Source of the DNA: Flavobacterium sp. ACN6
GTDB lineage: Bacteria > Bacteroidota > Bacteroidia > Flavobacteriales > Flavobacteriaceae
DNA: 64,000 nt
Direction: 5' to 3'
Assembly: GCF_002304005.1 (NCBI RefSeq)
Contig: NZ_MRCQ01000014.1
Location: 98,192-162,191 of the forward strand
This document shows positions 46,592 through 56,450 of the stretch, in pieces. The notes below the pieces were generated by a model that saw only the letters and a list, made by a program, of their open reading frames with translations, was not told the DNA's origin and did not search any database. The position numbers and the translations under genes are program-made. Positions within the stretch are counted from its first letter, which is position 1. The number at the start of each line of letters is the position of its first letter.

Positions 46592-47209
46592 ATGAACAGA
46601 AGAATCGAATATATCCTAGCCGCACTCTGTTTTGGAGCAGTTATTACAGCTGGATTTGTAGGTTACCACAAAAACGAGGCTTTAAAAAACGCAGGCACCT
46701 ATATTGCGGCTGTAACAGTATTTTGTTTTTTTCTTTATAAATTAGTTACTGGCTGGTTATTTATAAATTTAACAATAAACACAGAAGCATACAGGACTAA
46801 AGGCCGTGAAGGTGAAGACGATCACCTGGCTGTAAAAGTAATTCTTTCAAAAGGCGCAATAGATAGTTTGTGGCTGGAAGATATAGAAATCCGTATAAGG
46901 AACGTTTCAGAAATTAATGGCTGCAAGCCTGCTATCACAGAGCAGTATATCAAGCCATATAACTTTGAAAAATTCGAGCTTATAAACAGTAAAACAGCCA
47001 CAGATAAGTACTGGTCAGGTTCTTCTGAGGGTCTTTATGTATCATCTACGGGTGAAGAAACAGTTTTCTCTGCCTATGGAAGGATTAGTGCTGGATATGC
47101 TTACAGCACTGAAATTATCGTGGTAGGACACCGGCCTTTTTATTCGCTGACAAGAAAAAAAGAAAAAAAAATCCAATGGAGGGCTTCACTGGTTGTACTT
47201 CCTATATAA
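46592..47209 (+). CDS. Unknown membrane protein with beta-rich domain
   Basis: The 205-residue protein has two N-terminal transmembrane helices (about 7-24 and 34-55) and a soluble beta-rich domain with IDSLWLEDIEIRIRN and TEIIVVGHRPFYSL, followed by a basic stretch and a short hydrophobic end. No family is recognised. The soluble part probably faces the periplasm or cytoplasm depending on helix orientation. It stands alone. Confidence 0.55.
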   Translation: MNRRIEYILAALCFGAVITAGFVGYHKNEALKNAGTYIAAVTVFCFFLYKLVTGWLFINLTINTEAYRTKGREGEDDHLAVKVILSKGAIDSLWLEDIEIRIRNVSEINGCKPAITEQYIKPYNFEKFELINSKTATDKYWSGSSEGLYVSSTGEETVFSAYGRISAGYAYSTEIIVVGHRPFYSLTRKKEKKIQWRASLVVLPI

Positions 47210-47434
47210 AATATCCGCTTTCTATTTTGATTCTTCCTGTAATGCAGCCATTGCTTTACCACACAATAAAACTAAGTCTTCTCCCTGAAGTTATAAAATT
47301 CCAGTAATATTTAGACCGTAAAAGAAGAGCTTTACTTGATCTTAACCTCGTTTATCTTTTAAATTAAACTGATTTAACCCATAGGTAAGGCATTTTGTAT
47401 TATACTTGAGGTTGAGGCTTTATAACTTGTAATA

Positions 47435-48718
47435 CTAAGCAGTTTGACTATTATTATACTTACTTTTGAGATAGCTGTCTGGATTTACTTTTGCCATCTG
47501 TTCCCACATTGAATTTCCATTTAACAGCTGTGAGCGCATGGCAAAATCTTTGAAACTTTTAACAGCATTCTGCTCCAGTCCGTCTCTCTCTGTCATAAAA
47601 AAATCAGTGCCAAAAAGTATTTGTTTTGGATATTTTTTGGCCTGCTCATAAAATTCATCATAAATCATATGGTTTTCTTTGGCCAGGCACTCTGTTATAT
47701 CGTATGATATATCAGTATAAACTTGTTCTGGATAATCAGTCATCAGTTTTTTGATCTGTTCATACCAATTGGTTTTTGAAACACCAAAAGGCTTAATCTT
47801 TTTACTATCTGTGTTATCTCCCAGGGCTGCTTTTATCTGGTCAACACCGCCGAAATGAGCAAAACATATTTTAAGGCCAGCAATTTTATCAAGCATAGTC
47901 CTGTAGGAATCAGGTTCAAGAAAATAGGAACAGTTGTTCTTGCAGTCTATAGCTTTTTGCGTTCCAAGCATTCTGCTTTTGAAGTTTCCCCTTTGTTCTA
48001 AAAATTTAGGTACATGATAAACCAGTCCTGTATAGGGATCAACAGGATTGAGATTATTAATGATATAATTTTTGTCAAAATTGTACAAACCACCCAGATA
48101 GTAGGCATGTGTCATTACCGGCACGCCATGCAAAGCGGCCCATTCAAAAGTCTTTTTCAGCCTTTCATCAAATGCATAATGTCCTGTACTTGGATAAATT
48201 TTTAATCCCTGAAAAGGGTAAACTTCAGTTTCGCCCATTTCTATCTTATTATTAAAATAGCGCGCTACGGTTTTTTGAATCTCATCTCCGCTGCTTTTCC
48301 ATCTTGGGTCAAGTCCAAAAAAAGGTAATATTTGAAACGGAAATTTTCTTTTTATCTTTATCACTTCCTCCAGCTGGCCTTCAAATCCACTAACTGATCT
48401 TCCGACCCCTAGATACTCCAGATTCTGGCATAAGGTAACAAACTGAAAAGGTCCTTCACTCTGGTAACGCGACATTAAGTCCTCAAAAACATCTTCTTGA
48501 AATTTGTTTTTACCAATCTTTAAAAATGCGGCATATCTCTTAGCCTTGCCGCCGCTTCTGCTGGCTATAGTTCTTATGATCCATGCTCCTAATTCTGTGT
48601 TTGTAAAATTATCAGTCGCATCTGCTAAAAAAGGAGGAAGAAACAATCGAAGAAAATCTTTTGGAGCATTATTCATGGTGAATATATGCGTATGGGAATT
48701 TTTGTAATAACCTTCCAT
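47435..48718 (-). CDS. Amidohydrolase-superfamily protein
   Basis: The 427-residue protein has metal-binding-like features of the amidohydrolase TIM-barrel group: NSHTHIF (about 7-13), PVMTHAYY (His), LKICFAHFGG (His) and LFGTDFFM (Asp). Other conserved strands are ILPFFGLDPRW and GLKIYPSTGHYAFDE. It most resembles the amidohydrolase_2 type that hydrolyses or decarboxylates small substrates. It starts 3 bp after the membrane protein gene, third in an operon headed by a Dyp-type peroxidase. The substrate is unknown. Confidence 0.82.
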   Translation of the reverse strand: MEGYYKNSHTHIFTMNNAPKDFLRLFLPPFLADATDNFTNTELGAWIIRTIASRSGGKAKRYAAFLKIGKNKFQEDVFEDLMSRYQSEGPFQFVTLCQNLEYLGVGRSVSGFEGQLEEVIKIKRKFPFQILPFFGLDPRWKSSGDEIQKTVARYFNNKIEMGETEVYPFQGLKIYPSTGHYAFDERLKKTFEWAALHGVPVMTHAYYLGGLYNFDKNYIINNLNPVDPYTGLVYHVPKFLEQRGNFKSRMLGTQKAIDCKNNCSYFLEPDSYRTMLDKIAGLKICFAHFGGVDQIKAALGDNTDSKKIKPFGVSKTNWYEQIKKLMTDYPEQVYTDISYDITECLAKENHMIYDEFYEQAKKYPKQILFGTDFFMTERDGLEQNAVKSFKDFAMRSQLLNGNSMWEQMAKVNPDSYLKSKYNNSQTA

Positions 48719-48721
48719 AAT

Positions 48722-49834
48722 TTAATTTTGTTTAATTACTGTTTGAGTTACCGATGTTGCCTTTTTTAAAAGATCAAACCAAAATGGGGCTCCCAGACTT
48801 GCCGCAAAAGCCGAAATAATAATTCCGAGCATCTTCATGAGAACACAGGAGAAGTCCACATTGTATAAAAAAAATTCCTTAGGTTGTTCTCTTACTGTTA
48901 CACCATTTTTACATTTACACATATTATCTGTTTTAATCCACACCGGGTTATCCCAGCCTAATGGGAGTTTAAGAGTCGTTTTCAGACTGTCAATCTGTTT
49001 GTTTAAATTCTCAATGTCTTTTTCAATAACGTTAACAGACACTTGATCAGCAGCAGGAATTGCTGGTTTTGCAGCATCATATTTTACAGCCAGAGTTTCT
49101 AACTGTGCCTTATGTTCTAAATAATATTCCACCATTCCTGCCCTTGCTGCCGGATTTCCTTCATAATATTTATACAAATCGATACTGTCTATATTAGCTG
49201 CCGCACTTACTAAAAGCCCTATAAGAAACAGACGCTTTCGTGAAAGCTTCTTATACCAAGAACTAGTTCTTTCGCTAAATTGATCAAACCAGGCAGTAAT
49301 TTCACCTACCAGCTCTTCGTAAAGGATCTTTTCATCATAAAAATCACCAAGTGCAGCTTTTACTTTTGCTTTACTTACTGCATTTTTAAGCATAACAATT
49401 ACATCGCTCTGTCCTAGATATTTTATTGAGAACTCTACATTGTTTAACAGTACATTTTTATAATCCTTAACCTCTTCATATCCATCTGGACCACCCTCCT
49501 TTTTTTTAAGCATTTTAGAGGCCTCTAGATTTGCAACAGCATCAATTAATGCTTCAGCTAAGGTTTTAGATGAAATTTCTGCTGGAGGCGCTTTGTCGGA
49601 TTTTGTTAGTAATTTTACAGCGCTGCTGAGATAAATTTCCACTCCCCAATTTACGTTGTTAGAAGAATCGTAAAGCTTTTCTAACATCTTATTTCTAAAA
49701 AAGCGGCCCCTTTCACTTTTTATCTGTACGGTTATTTCAAGAATCATACTGCTTAATAAAGCAAATAGAGCCCAGCTGATAACAATCGAAACAGCTATCT
49801 GAACGATAGTAGAAGAAAAAAAACTTACATCCAT
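48722..49834 (-). CDS. Unknown membrane protein of the Dyp/amidohydrolase operon
   Basis: The 370-residue protein has an N-terminal transmembrane helix (about 7-30), a long cytoplasmic helical segment, a second helix (about 201-216), a segment with CKCKNG (metal-ligand-like), and a C-terminal helix (about 335-352). The pattern matches a group of uncharacterised bacterial membrane proteins; I know no function. It lies between the Dyp peroxidase gene (75 bp upstream) and the amidohydrolase gene (3 bp downstream). Confidence 0.65.
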   Translation of the reverse strand: MDVSFFSSTIVQIAVSIVISWALFALLSSMILEITVQIKSERGRFFRNKMLEKLYDSSNNVNWGVEIYLSSAVKLLTKSDKAPPAEISSKTLAEALIDAVANLEASKMLKKKEGGPDGYEEVKDYKNVLLNNVEFSIKYLGQSDVIVMLKNAVSKAKVKAALGDFYDEKILYEELVGEITAWFDQFSERTSSWYKKLSRKRLFLIGLLVSAAANIDSIDLYKYYEGNPAARAGMVEYYLEHKAQLETLAVKYDAAKPAIPAADQVSVNVIEKDIENLNKQIDSLKTTLKLPLGWDNPVWIKTDNMCKCKNGVTVREQPKEFFLYNVDFSCVLMKMLGIIISAFAASLGAPFWFDLLKKATSVTQTVIKQN

Positions 49835-49909
49835 AATACCTCATTTAATTATTACTTTAACATTTATAAATGCTGTTTCTTCATAATTGCTATATACCTT
49901 TTTTAAATT

Positions 49910-51331
49910 TTACAGGCTAAGCTGCGCTGTTTCAAGAACCATTTTATGCTCTAATGCCAATGATTTCAAAAAACTAATCGAAGGCGTAAAAAAGTATTCC
50001 CCGCCTTTCATTGTCACAAAACCACTTTCTGGATTGGAGAAATCACATGTATTCTTAGGAGTCAGTTCTCCCCATTGTTCTGGTAAATGTTTTTTATCGT
50101 TATTTACCCCCTGCCCAATTAATCCGTCCTGTCCGACAAATCTGCCAGGTCTGATTTCACCATGATTTACCCAGCTCTGCTGTATGAATTCAAACTGTCT
50201 TTCGATACTGCTTTGATAGCACATAAATAAAAGTCCAACACCATCTGCTGGTTTACCTTCTGTTCCAACACGCCCTATATCATTGTAAGGTATTCCCCTT
50301 CTGACTAATCGAACTGATTTTGCAAAATCGTCCCCTACATCACTTCGTGGATTAGTAATTCGTATATGAGAATGGAAAGGGCACTCACTTCCATCAGGAT
50401 CTGTGGAGTAATTAAAATCATTAATCATGGATTGAGAACTTGTATGGCCGCTTTCAGAACTTTTATTGACCACCTCAGTTCCATCTTCAAATCGCCCGAC
50501 TATCATCGCCCCGGCTAATTCGTCGTTAGCAGCTCCATTTTGATCCTTAACGGCAGGCAGGCTGTCTTCTTCGGTATTAAACTTCATGACATTTTGTTCG
50601 AGTTTTCTAAAAACAAGATAACTCCCAAAACTGTCCGCAAATTTACCGCCTTTGTCTTTGACCAAAGCAAGATTTAACGTCGCTTCATCATTCCAGGCAG
50701 CAGTAGAGTTTTGTTCTAAAATTTCTTTTTCTAAAAACAGGGGCTGGCTTACTCCGTCAGCATAGCCAAAGTGCTCAATACCAATAGCTCCGTTTCTTAA
50801 AATTTCGCCTGCTTGAACTTTAGCTATATCGAAAATTGGGCTTAGCTGCAAAATCAAATTATCTTTTCTGTTTACAGCTATATCTTTATCAGCATGACCA
50901 ATAATGATCAAAACATCTATTTGACTTTTAAATTCGTCGTCCCAATCTTCTGGATCATCTGCCAGTTTTGTACTTCTGTTTTTCAAACCTTCCTGAAAAG
51001 CCTCATTTTCTGGTATGATTTCAGAATCAATTTCCAGTTTATCATAACCTGATTTTGACAAAGACAGGGTATACACTGTACCGCCGTCAATATCGTACTG
51101 CTTTCTAATATTGGAATCTATTAACTGCTTCGCCGTACTGGTAATTTTTGAGGTGGCAAAGTTCGTTATCCAGTTTTTAGCTTCGTCGGCTTTCCCCTCT
51201 TTAACAGCCAGAAATAAATGATAGGCAAAATTTCTCCCATGATGTTTTAGGATATTGGCCTGCAGATCGTTGAGCATTTCTGAAAAGTGCTGTTCCGTAT
51301 TTACTTTTGATTCTTCTAATGTAAGTGCCAT
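49910..51331 (-). CDS. Dyp-type heme peroxidase
   Basis: From the ATG at 51331 (MALTLEESK) this is a 473-residue protein; an upstream ATG at 51484 would add 51 untypical residues. The Dyp hallmarks are present: FGYADGVSQP (GxxDG), CPFHSHIRITNPR with the proximal heme His, RLVRRGIPY with the distal Arg, and GLLFMCYQSSIERQFEFIQQ. It oxidises dyes, phenolics or other substrates with peroxide. No Tat or Sec signal is visible and no encapsulin gene is near. It heads a three-gene operon. Confidence 0.92.
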   Translation of the reverse strand: MALTLEESKVNTEQHFSEMLNDLQANILKHHGRNFAYHLFLAVKEGKADEAKNWITNFATSKITSTAKQLIDSNIRKQYDIDGGTVYTLSLSKSGYDKLEIDSEIIPENEAFQEGLKNRSTKLADDPEDWDDEFKSQIDVLIIIGHADKDIAVNRKDNLILQLSPIFDIAKVQAGEILRNGAIGIEHFGYADGVSQPLFLEKEILEQNSTAAWNDEATLNLALVKDKGGKFADSFGSYLVFRKLEQNVMKFNTEEDSLPAVKDQNGAANDELAGAMIVGRFEDGTEVVNKSSESGHTSSQSMINDFNYSTDPDGSECPFHSHIRITNPRSDVGDDFAKSVRLVRRGIPYNDIGRVGTEGKPADGVGLLFMCYQSSIERQFEFIQQSWVNHGEIRPGRFVGQDGLIGQGVNNDKKHLPEQWGELTPKNTCDFSNPESGFVTMKGGEYFFTPSISFLKSLALEHKMVLETAQLSL

Positions 51332-52369
51332 TTTTTTTAGTTTTAAGATGTTAAATAAATCGTCTTCGTTTGTTTTTATTGTGTCATTTTCTTTTACTTG
51401 ATTTTCATGGTTAGATACACCGCGGCAACTACCATTTACAACATTTTTATGGCATTGCCATTTTGAATTGTAAATAGAATGCAAATTTTACTGCTTAAAC
51501 TACTAGACGTCGTCATTAGAAAATTTAAACGTTCAATTAAATTGGAAGTTAAATTTCTATGATTCTTAATTGGGATAGCAGGACGTGAAAGCCCCTGCTT
51601 AAATTGGCTGAAAAATCGGCGTTAAAAAATAAAAGGCCTGTAAAATATTTCATTGCTTAATAGAATTAACAATGACATTTTTGGAAAGTATCAAACTTGA
51701 GAGTAGAAGCTGATTTACAGTAAAGCTTTTTTCTTTATTGTAATTCTTGAAGTGCTTATAGGAAGTCTTAATTATAAAATATGAACTAATCTATAAAAAT
51801 ATAATTTCCGATATCTAAAAAAACGTTTAACTGTTAAGAAATCTGTTTAAAGACACTTTTTGATAAGTGATAAAGTATTTTATGTGAAGATTGGCACATA
51901 TGCTTCTTTTTTATATCATTATAAATTAAGAAATACAGAATTAAGGATCAAATTTACATTTCGCTTTTCAAATAAACCCCCAGTGTAGCCTGATTCAGGA
52001 CTGCTATTTTCATTTTTTTTGTTTAAAAGTAAGCATCAGCTTTTAAATTATTTTATTGTTAATCGGATAAACCATTATTATAATCAAATAATTTTTAAAT
52101 AATACAATTAATTGAAATACAGTATACATCAGAATATTCTCAAAATTCTAATGATTTTTTAATGTTTAATCTTGTTTTAAAATATACTTTTACAAAATAA
52201 ACCTACAAAATTAAAAATGATGTTGCTTCTTAAATTCAGCTCCTCAAAAACATTTATATGCGGCTTTTCAATATTTCAGCAAAAAGGTCAGGTTTTACAA
52301 AATATAATCTAGAATTTTCAATTTTAATATTCTCAAATTCATAATAACCATTATTCAACCAAACCTAAA

Positions 52370-54001
52370 ATGAAAAAGATTAAATCATCTTTAAAATGTG
52401 CATTTCTTACAGTGGTAATCCTGTTTTCGACAGGCTGTGAAACCGAAAAAAATGTAATAGAAAACAGTGAAGCAGTTCAAGAAGCTGACCACTCTACAAT
52501 ACACGGCTTAAGTAATTCGATTGCAATATTCAATAAAGTTTTAGATAATATCGAAAGTAATATTATTGAAAATCAGGAAATTTTAATAAGCCAGAAAGAG
52601 TTCAATTTAATTAATTTAAGTATAGCTAAAAAACAAGATTTTAAATTATCTCAAAAGAACAGCGAGCTGCTTGTTTATAAAATGCTGGAGATAAGCCGAA
52701 AAAGTCTTTTAAATAAATTTAGTGATGAAGAAGCTCAGAAAATCAGTTATACACTTCGAAATAATGCCATTTTAGATTTTATAAATAACGAAGATCTGGA
52801 TAATATTTTAAACAAATTTATCTATTTTCAGCGTAAATTAAGTAATGAATTAAAATTAGGTTATAATAAGTCATCAAAGAGATTTCAGAATGGAACCACA
52901 TCAAAAAAAATGGCAACCTACAAGGTTACACTGCAGACACCAGACGGCACGTACGAAATAGAATGCCCAGATGACGTATATATTCTGGATGCCGCAGAGG
53001 AAAGAGGTCTAGATCTTCCCTATTCCTGCAGAGTCGGCGCCTGTTCGACAGATGCTTCAAAACTTATCGCAGGATCAGTGGACCAGAGCAATCAGTCGTT
53101 TCTTAGTGATGATCAGATTATGTGCGGATGGATTTTGACTTCAGTAGCTTATCCAACTTCTGATTGTGTTATTCAAACTCATCAAGAAGAATTTTTAACT
53201 GAAGAAAAGTGCGGAGGAGGTATTAATTTAAATCCTGTAGTAATTCACAATGGATATACAAACCCAGTTGTGAGTTCAGGATGGCAAAGCATTGGAACAA
53301 TTTATTTAGCAGGTGGTTCTATACAATCACCAAACCCTTATCAAATTACATCGAAACTAGGAGGAAAAGAAAACTGCCTCAACGCTTTGTTAAATCAAAA
53401 AGGAAATAATTTTGTGCAAAAATTATTAGCTAATTTTACGGGAGATTCTGAGTTTGACATCATGATTATTTCCAAAGATAAAGTTACTAACCTAAAGGCA
53501 GGCATTCTTCGTGAGCTTAACGGCAAGACATACTATGTTCCAGGAGGTAAACAAATTACAATAGAGATCAGTACATCCAGAGCTAATGCACATTCTGCTT
53601 TGGAAACCGCCAGAGTTATATTACATGAATATATCCATGCAGATTTAGCTAGAAAATTATACACCAAATCACAAGAAATCGGAAATACAGCAGAAGATTT
53701 TAAATTGATTTATAATGTCTATAAAAATGACCATAATAACATTGCCAACTTATATTTAGACAGTATGACGACAGCGTTGAAAGATTTTCATAAAAATGTT
53801 CTGTCTAATGATTATAATGCCTATATCAACAACTTTGGATCAGCTCCACCTGATGCATTTTACAGAGCAATGGCTTGGAATGGGTTAAAAGAGCAAGATG
53901 TTCCAGCTTGGACAGAATTATCTCAAGCAGAGCAAGATGCCATTAATGGATGGACCTTAATTGCTAACCAATTAGGTAAATCAGTACCATGTGCATTTTA
54001 A
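52370..54001 (+). CDS. Lipoprotein with ferredoxin-like domain and zincin domain
   Basis: The 543-residue protein has three parts: a lipoprotein signal with lipobox Cys23 and a helical N-region; a plant-type ferredoxin-like domain (about 181-275, LDLPYSCRVGACSTDAS); and a C-terminal domain with HExxH (His419-Glu420-His423 in VILHEYIHADL). In plant ferredoxins four Cys bind the cluster (CxxxxCxxC plus a distant C). Here Cys220 and Cys225 remain, the third is Asp228 and the fourth is Ser258, with an extra Cys252, so a normal [2Fe-2S] site is doubtful. A secreted small protein follows after 14 bp. A toxin- or protease-like surface protein is inferred. Confidence 0.8.
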   Translation: MKKIKSSLKCAFLTVVILFSTGCETEKNVIENSEAVQEADHSTIHGLSNSIAIFNKVLDNIESNIIENQEILISQKEFNLINLSIAKKQDFKLSQKNSELLVYKMLEISRKSLLNKFSDEEAQKISYTLRNNAILDFINNEDLDNILNKFIYFQRKLSNELKLGYNKSSKRFQNGTTSKKMATYKVTLQTPDGTYEIECPDDVYILDAAEERGLDLPYSCRVGACSTDASKLIAGSVDQSNQSFLSDDQIMCGWILTSVAYPTSDCVIQTHQEEFLTEEKCGGGINLNPVVIHNGYTNPVVSSGWQSIGTIYLAGGSIQSPNPYQITSKLGGKENCLNALLNQKGNNFVQKLLANFTGDSEFDIMIISKDKVTNLKAGILRELNGKTYYVPGGKQITIEISTSRANAHSALETARVILHEYIHADLARKLYTKSQEIGNTAEDFKLIYNVYKNDHNNIANLYLDSMTTALKDFHKNVLSNDYNAYINNFGSAPPDAFYRAMAWNGLKEQDVPAWTELSQAEQDAINGWTLIANQLGKSVPCAF

Positions 54002-54015
54002 TTTAAACAACGAAT

Positions 54016-54414
54016 ATGAAAACTGTAATAGTAACACTAACATTTCTATCCACATTGTTTTTGAACTCTTTACAAGCTCAAGAGATAATAAAAGATAGTC
54101 TTTTTTTTAAATACGATCCTAAATATATATTAAACTTCAAGGAAGCCCCAGAGGTTTATTATCTGCAGGACAGCCATGACGGAAGTACAGGAACATTTTT
54201 TTTCAAAGAGGTTAAACGCATCAGCTCCGTTAAAAAGAAAAATATTAAGTGCCTGAAAAAATTTATTAGATCCTCTGAATTTTACAGCAGAGAGAGTCAT
54301 CTAGACGATAGAGAAGCTGCCGTTTTTTTTAATAATTTTATAGTTTTTCTGATGAAAAAAGAAGACAAAAAAACAACATATATTCAAGTTCAGGGAAGTT
54401 TTGAAATTGAATAA
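54016..54414 (+). CDS. Secreted partner of the ferredoxin/zincin lipoprotein
   Basis: The 132-residue protein has a signal peptide (about 1-21, ending LQAQ) and a mature part with EVYYLQDSHDG and many Lys residues, with no known motif. It lies 14 bp after the lipoprotein gene on the same strand and is followed by a strong terminator, so the pair is one operon. If the upstream protein is a periplasm-acting toxin, an exported immunity or inhibitor protein would look like this; an accessory subunit is the alternative. Confidence 0.65.
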   Translation: MKTVIVTLTFLSTLFLNSLQAQEIIKDSLFFKYDPKYILNFKEAPEVYYLQDSHDGSTGTFFFKEVKRISSVKKKNIKCLKKFIRSSEFYSRESHLDDREAAVFFNNFIVFLMKKEDKKTTYIQVQGSFEIE

Positions 54415-54436
54415 TTCGCCTGAATTAATTAAACAT

Positions 54437-54479
54437 AAAAGCAATAGAATTTTATATTAGATTCTATTGCTTTTTTTTT
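54437..54479 (+). terminator. Strong Rho-independent terminator
   Basis: AAAAGCAATAGAAT (54437-54450) and ATTCTATTGCTTTT (54461-54474) are perfectly complementary around a 10-nt loop and are followed by more T. Confidence 0.92.
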
Positions 54480-54597
54480 GAAAATATTATTTTCATTTTT
54501 CAATACAACTAAATAAAAACAAAGAAACAAAGAAAGAAACAAAAAAAGGATTTCTCCATTCTCTTTCCTAAATCACCCTCCACCCTATACTATAAAT

Positions 54598-54770
54598 TGT
54601 TTCCAAAAGAAAAAACGAAAAAAAAGAAAGCCCAGATCAAGCGTTAAAGCGGATGCGCAGTGCTATAAGTCCCGAAGGGCGGACAAAGGAAATGAAGTCC
54701 GTTATGCGCACGCAGCAGATGCAATGGCGCTATCTTGGCTGCACTTTTTAGCCGTTTGGAATGAATACTG
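54598..54770 (+). repeat. 175-bp structured repeat element, copy E
   Basis: From TGTTTCCAAAAG to GGAATGAATACTG. An imperfect AAAGAAAC-type tract precedes it, as in copies C and D, but the right flank has diverged. It has the GGAC/GTCC pairing of copies C and D. Confidence 0.85.
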
Positions 54771-54979
54771 GTTCTAAATAACTAACTGCAATCCCAACAT
54801 TATATTATCAAACTTACGGAGGATAAAATATTGATAGAGTATTAATTTGATTTGGGTGCAGAATCGGTGCATCGAGAATTAAAATATGGTTTAAAACACT
54901 GACTGAATGCAACTTGCAAGCAAAAGTTCAGATCATTACTAAAGGCTGTTTTTATTCTATTCATTCAATTTCGTTATCA

Positions 54980-55000
54980 GGTTCGAGTCCCGTTCCCGCT
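54980..55000 (+). other. tRNA 3'-end fragment (possible att site)
   Basis: The string GGTTCGAGTCCCGTTCCCGC plus T has a T-arm (GGTTCGAGTCC) followed by a TTCCCGCT acceptor end like that of a bacteroidete tRNA-Gly. The 5' half (AGCGGGAA and the D and anticodon arms) is absent upstream, so no tRNA can be made. Such leftovers mark tRNA-targeted integration. Confidence 0.55.
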
Positions 55001-55045
55001 ATTACAAAAAGCACATTTAACTATGTTGAAATCTTTTAAAGTAAG

Positions 55046-55103
55046 TTTTGTGGCAAAATCGTGGCACATGGTGTTTGAAGTTGTCTTCAATTTTGCCACA
55101 AAA
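55046..55103. repeat. Perfect 14-bp inverted repeat beside the tRNA fragment
   Basis: TTTTGTGGCAAAAT (55046-55059) is repeated inverted as ATTTTGCCACAAAA (55090-55103). The first arm resembles the TTTTTGTGGCAAAAT that ends the C and D repeats. It may be an integrase arm-type site or a terminator. The rest of 54480-55583 apart from copy E and the tRNA end has no intact gene; an ATG-less frame (about 55241-55347) is open for 35 codons. Confidence 0.6.
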
Positions 55104-55583
55104 AGTTAAGATGATTTTTAAACTCAATTTCACTTGTATAAATTTTTCAGCAGAATCGCGTCGAATTCGTACTTTTGTATATGTACCAACAGTGATATTA
55201 ATATTTGAAACAAACATCTCTGCTAGAAAAACATAAATTACAACTAAGTTCATATTACAAGTTAATAAGCATTTACTTGAGCTTATAGCTGAAAAAGCTT
55301 ATAAAATAAGTGACTTAGCAGATTCACTTTTATCAAAAAATATTTAAGTGAGATAGCCGGGTTGAAATTTCAAAAAAATCACTTTTAAAATAAAGTTAAC
55401 CAATAAGTAAAATTACATTTATATTAGATTATGATCCTTTAACATTACAGAATTTAAAAAAAATACTGGTAAAACTAATAAACAGTATAGAAATAAAACG
55501 CATTCCTGCGAGATTCATTACTGTTTTCTAGAGTTTTTATTTAAATAAAAAATCAAATTATAACCCATAATCAAATAAACTTT

Positions 55584-55991
55584 ATGGAGGGCGAAATCGA
55601 TCTACATATTATTCTAAAAAACTTAAATCCGCTATTGAATGATGGGCAGTATGTATACTTAAAGGTAGATACTCTTGGCAATATTCCACTTTCTAAAATT
55701 TTGTTCTTTTTTAATGAACGGGAAGGCATTACAATAGTGATGAAAAAGCAAGATGCCATCGAATTAGAACTAAAATTTTCATATGTTGCGGCTTGGATAA
55801 CTCTTGAAATTCATTCTTCATTAGCTGCTGTTGGACTGACTGCAGCCTTTTCACAAGCTTTAGGAAATGCGAATATAAGCTGTAATGTCGTTGCTGCATA
55901 CCTACATGATCATATATTTGTGGATGAGCGAGATGCTTTAAAAGCACTCGAAGTACTATCTAAGCTTAAGATAGGTAACTCTGAAATATGA
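55584..55991 (+). CDS. ACT-domain protein (ACT_3/ACT_7-like)
   Basis: The 135-residue protein shows tandem ACT-like halves: YVYLKVDTLGNIPLSKILFFF near the N-terminus is split by an insertion, then WITLEIHSSLAAVGLTAAFS, ALGNANISCNVVAAYLHDHI and VDERDALKALEVLSKL. These match the small stand-alone ACT proteins (DUF2241-type) that bind small metabolites, often amino acids. No enzyme is fused or adjacent, so the ligand is unknown. It stands alone; the 55992-56450 gap beyond it shows no gene. Confidence 0.85.
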   Translation: MEGEIDLHIILKNLNPLLNDGQYVYLKVDTLGNIPLSKILFFFNEREGITIVMKKQDAIELELKFSYVAAWITLEIHSSLAAVGLTAAFSQALGNANISCNVVAAYLHDHIFVDERDALKALEVLSKLKIGNSEI

Positions 55992-56450
55992 GTCCGCTGA
56001 AACAATACCTATTTTCTTTCTGCGTAGAATTAAACTGTTAATGTAAAAACGAAGTCTTCAATATTTTTAACGCTGTGTAGTTTTCAACTTTGTCCTGCTA
56101 TTTTATAGAGTAACATCAGCAAATTAATTGAAAAAAGATATCCATTTTAAAATAAGGAGTGTTACTCAGGAGTTTGCTGTTAGATCTTAATCACACTGGT
56201 ATGCAAGCCAATATGCAACTAGTAAAGATAGTTATAAATATGCGTTATGGAACACTGTGCGAGTTATTAAGTCATCTGATTAAGGTGTTATTTACAGAGG
56301 GGAATAATGGATCGCAAAAATATGCAGATTGATCTCCTCTAAAAAGCAACACCTACAAAATCGAATGAATTTGAAGGTTTATAAATAGAAATCCTTACGG
56401 CATTAAAGCCTGAATTGTTTTTTTATTACTAAACGGATTTTCTATAATCA

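Noticed and set aside
54900..55010. Complete tRNA gene
   Set aside because: Only the T-arm and acceptor end are present; no 5' acceptor strand, D-arm or anticodon arm is found upstream.
55017..55253. Minus- and plus-strand frames over the inverted repeat at 55046-55103
   Set aside because: The frames mirror each other because of the inverted repeat and show no protein features.
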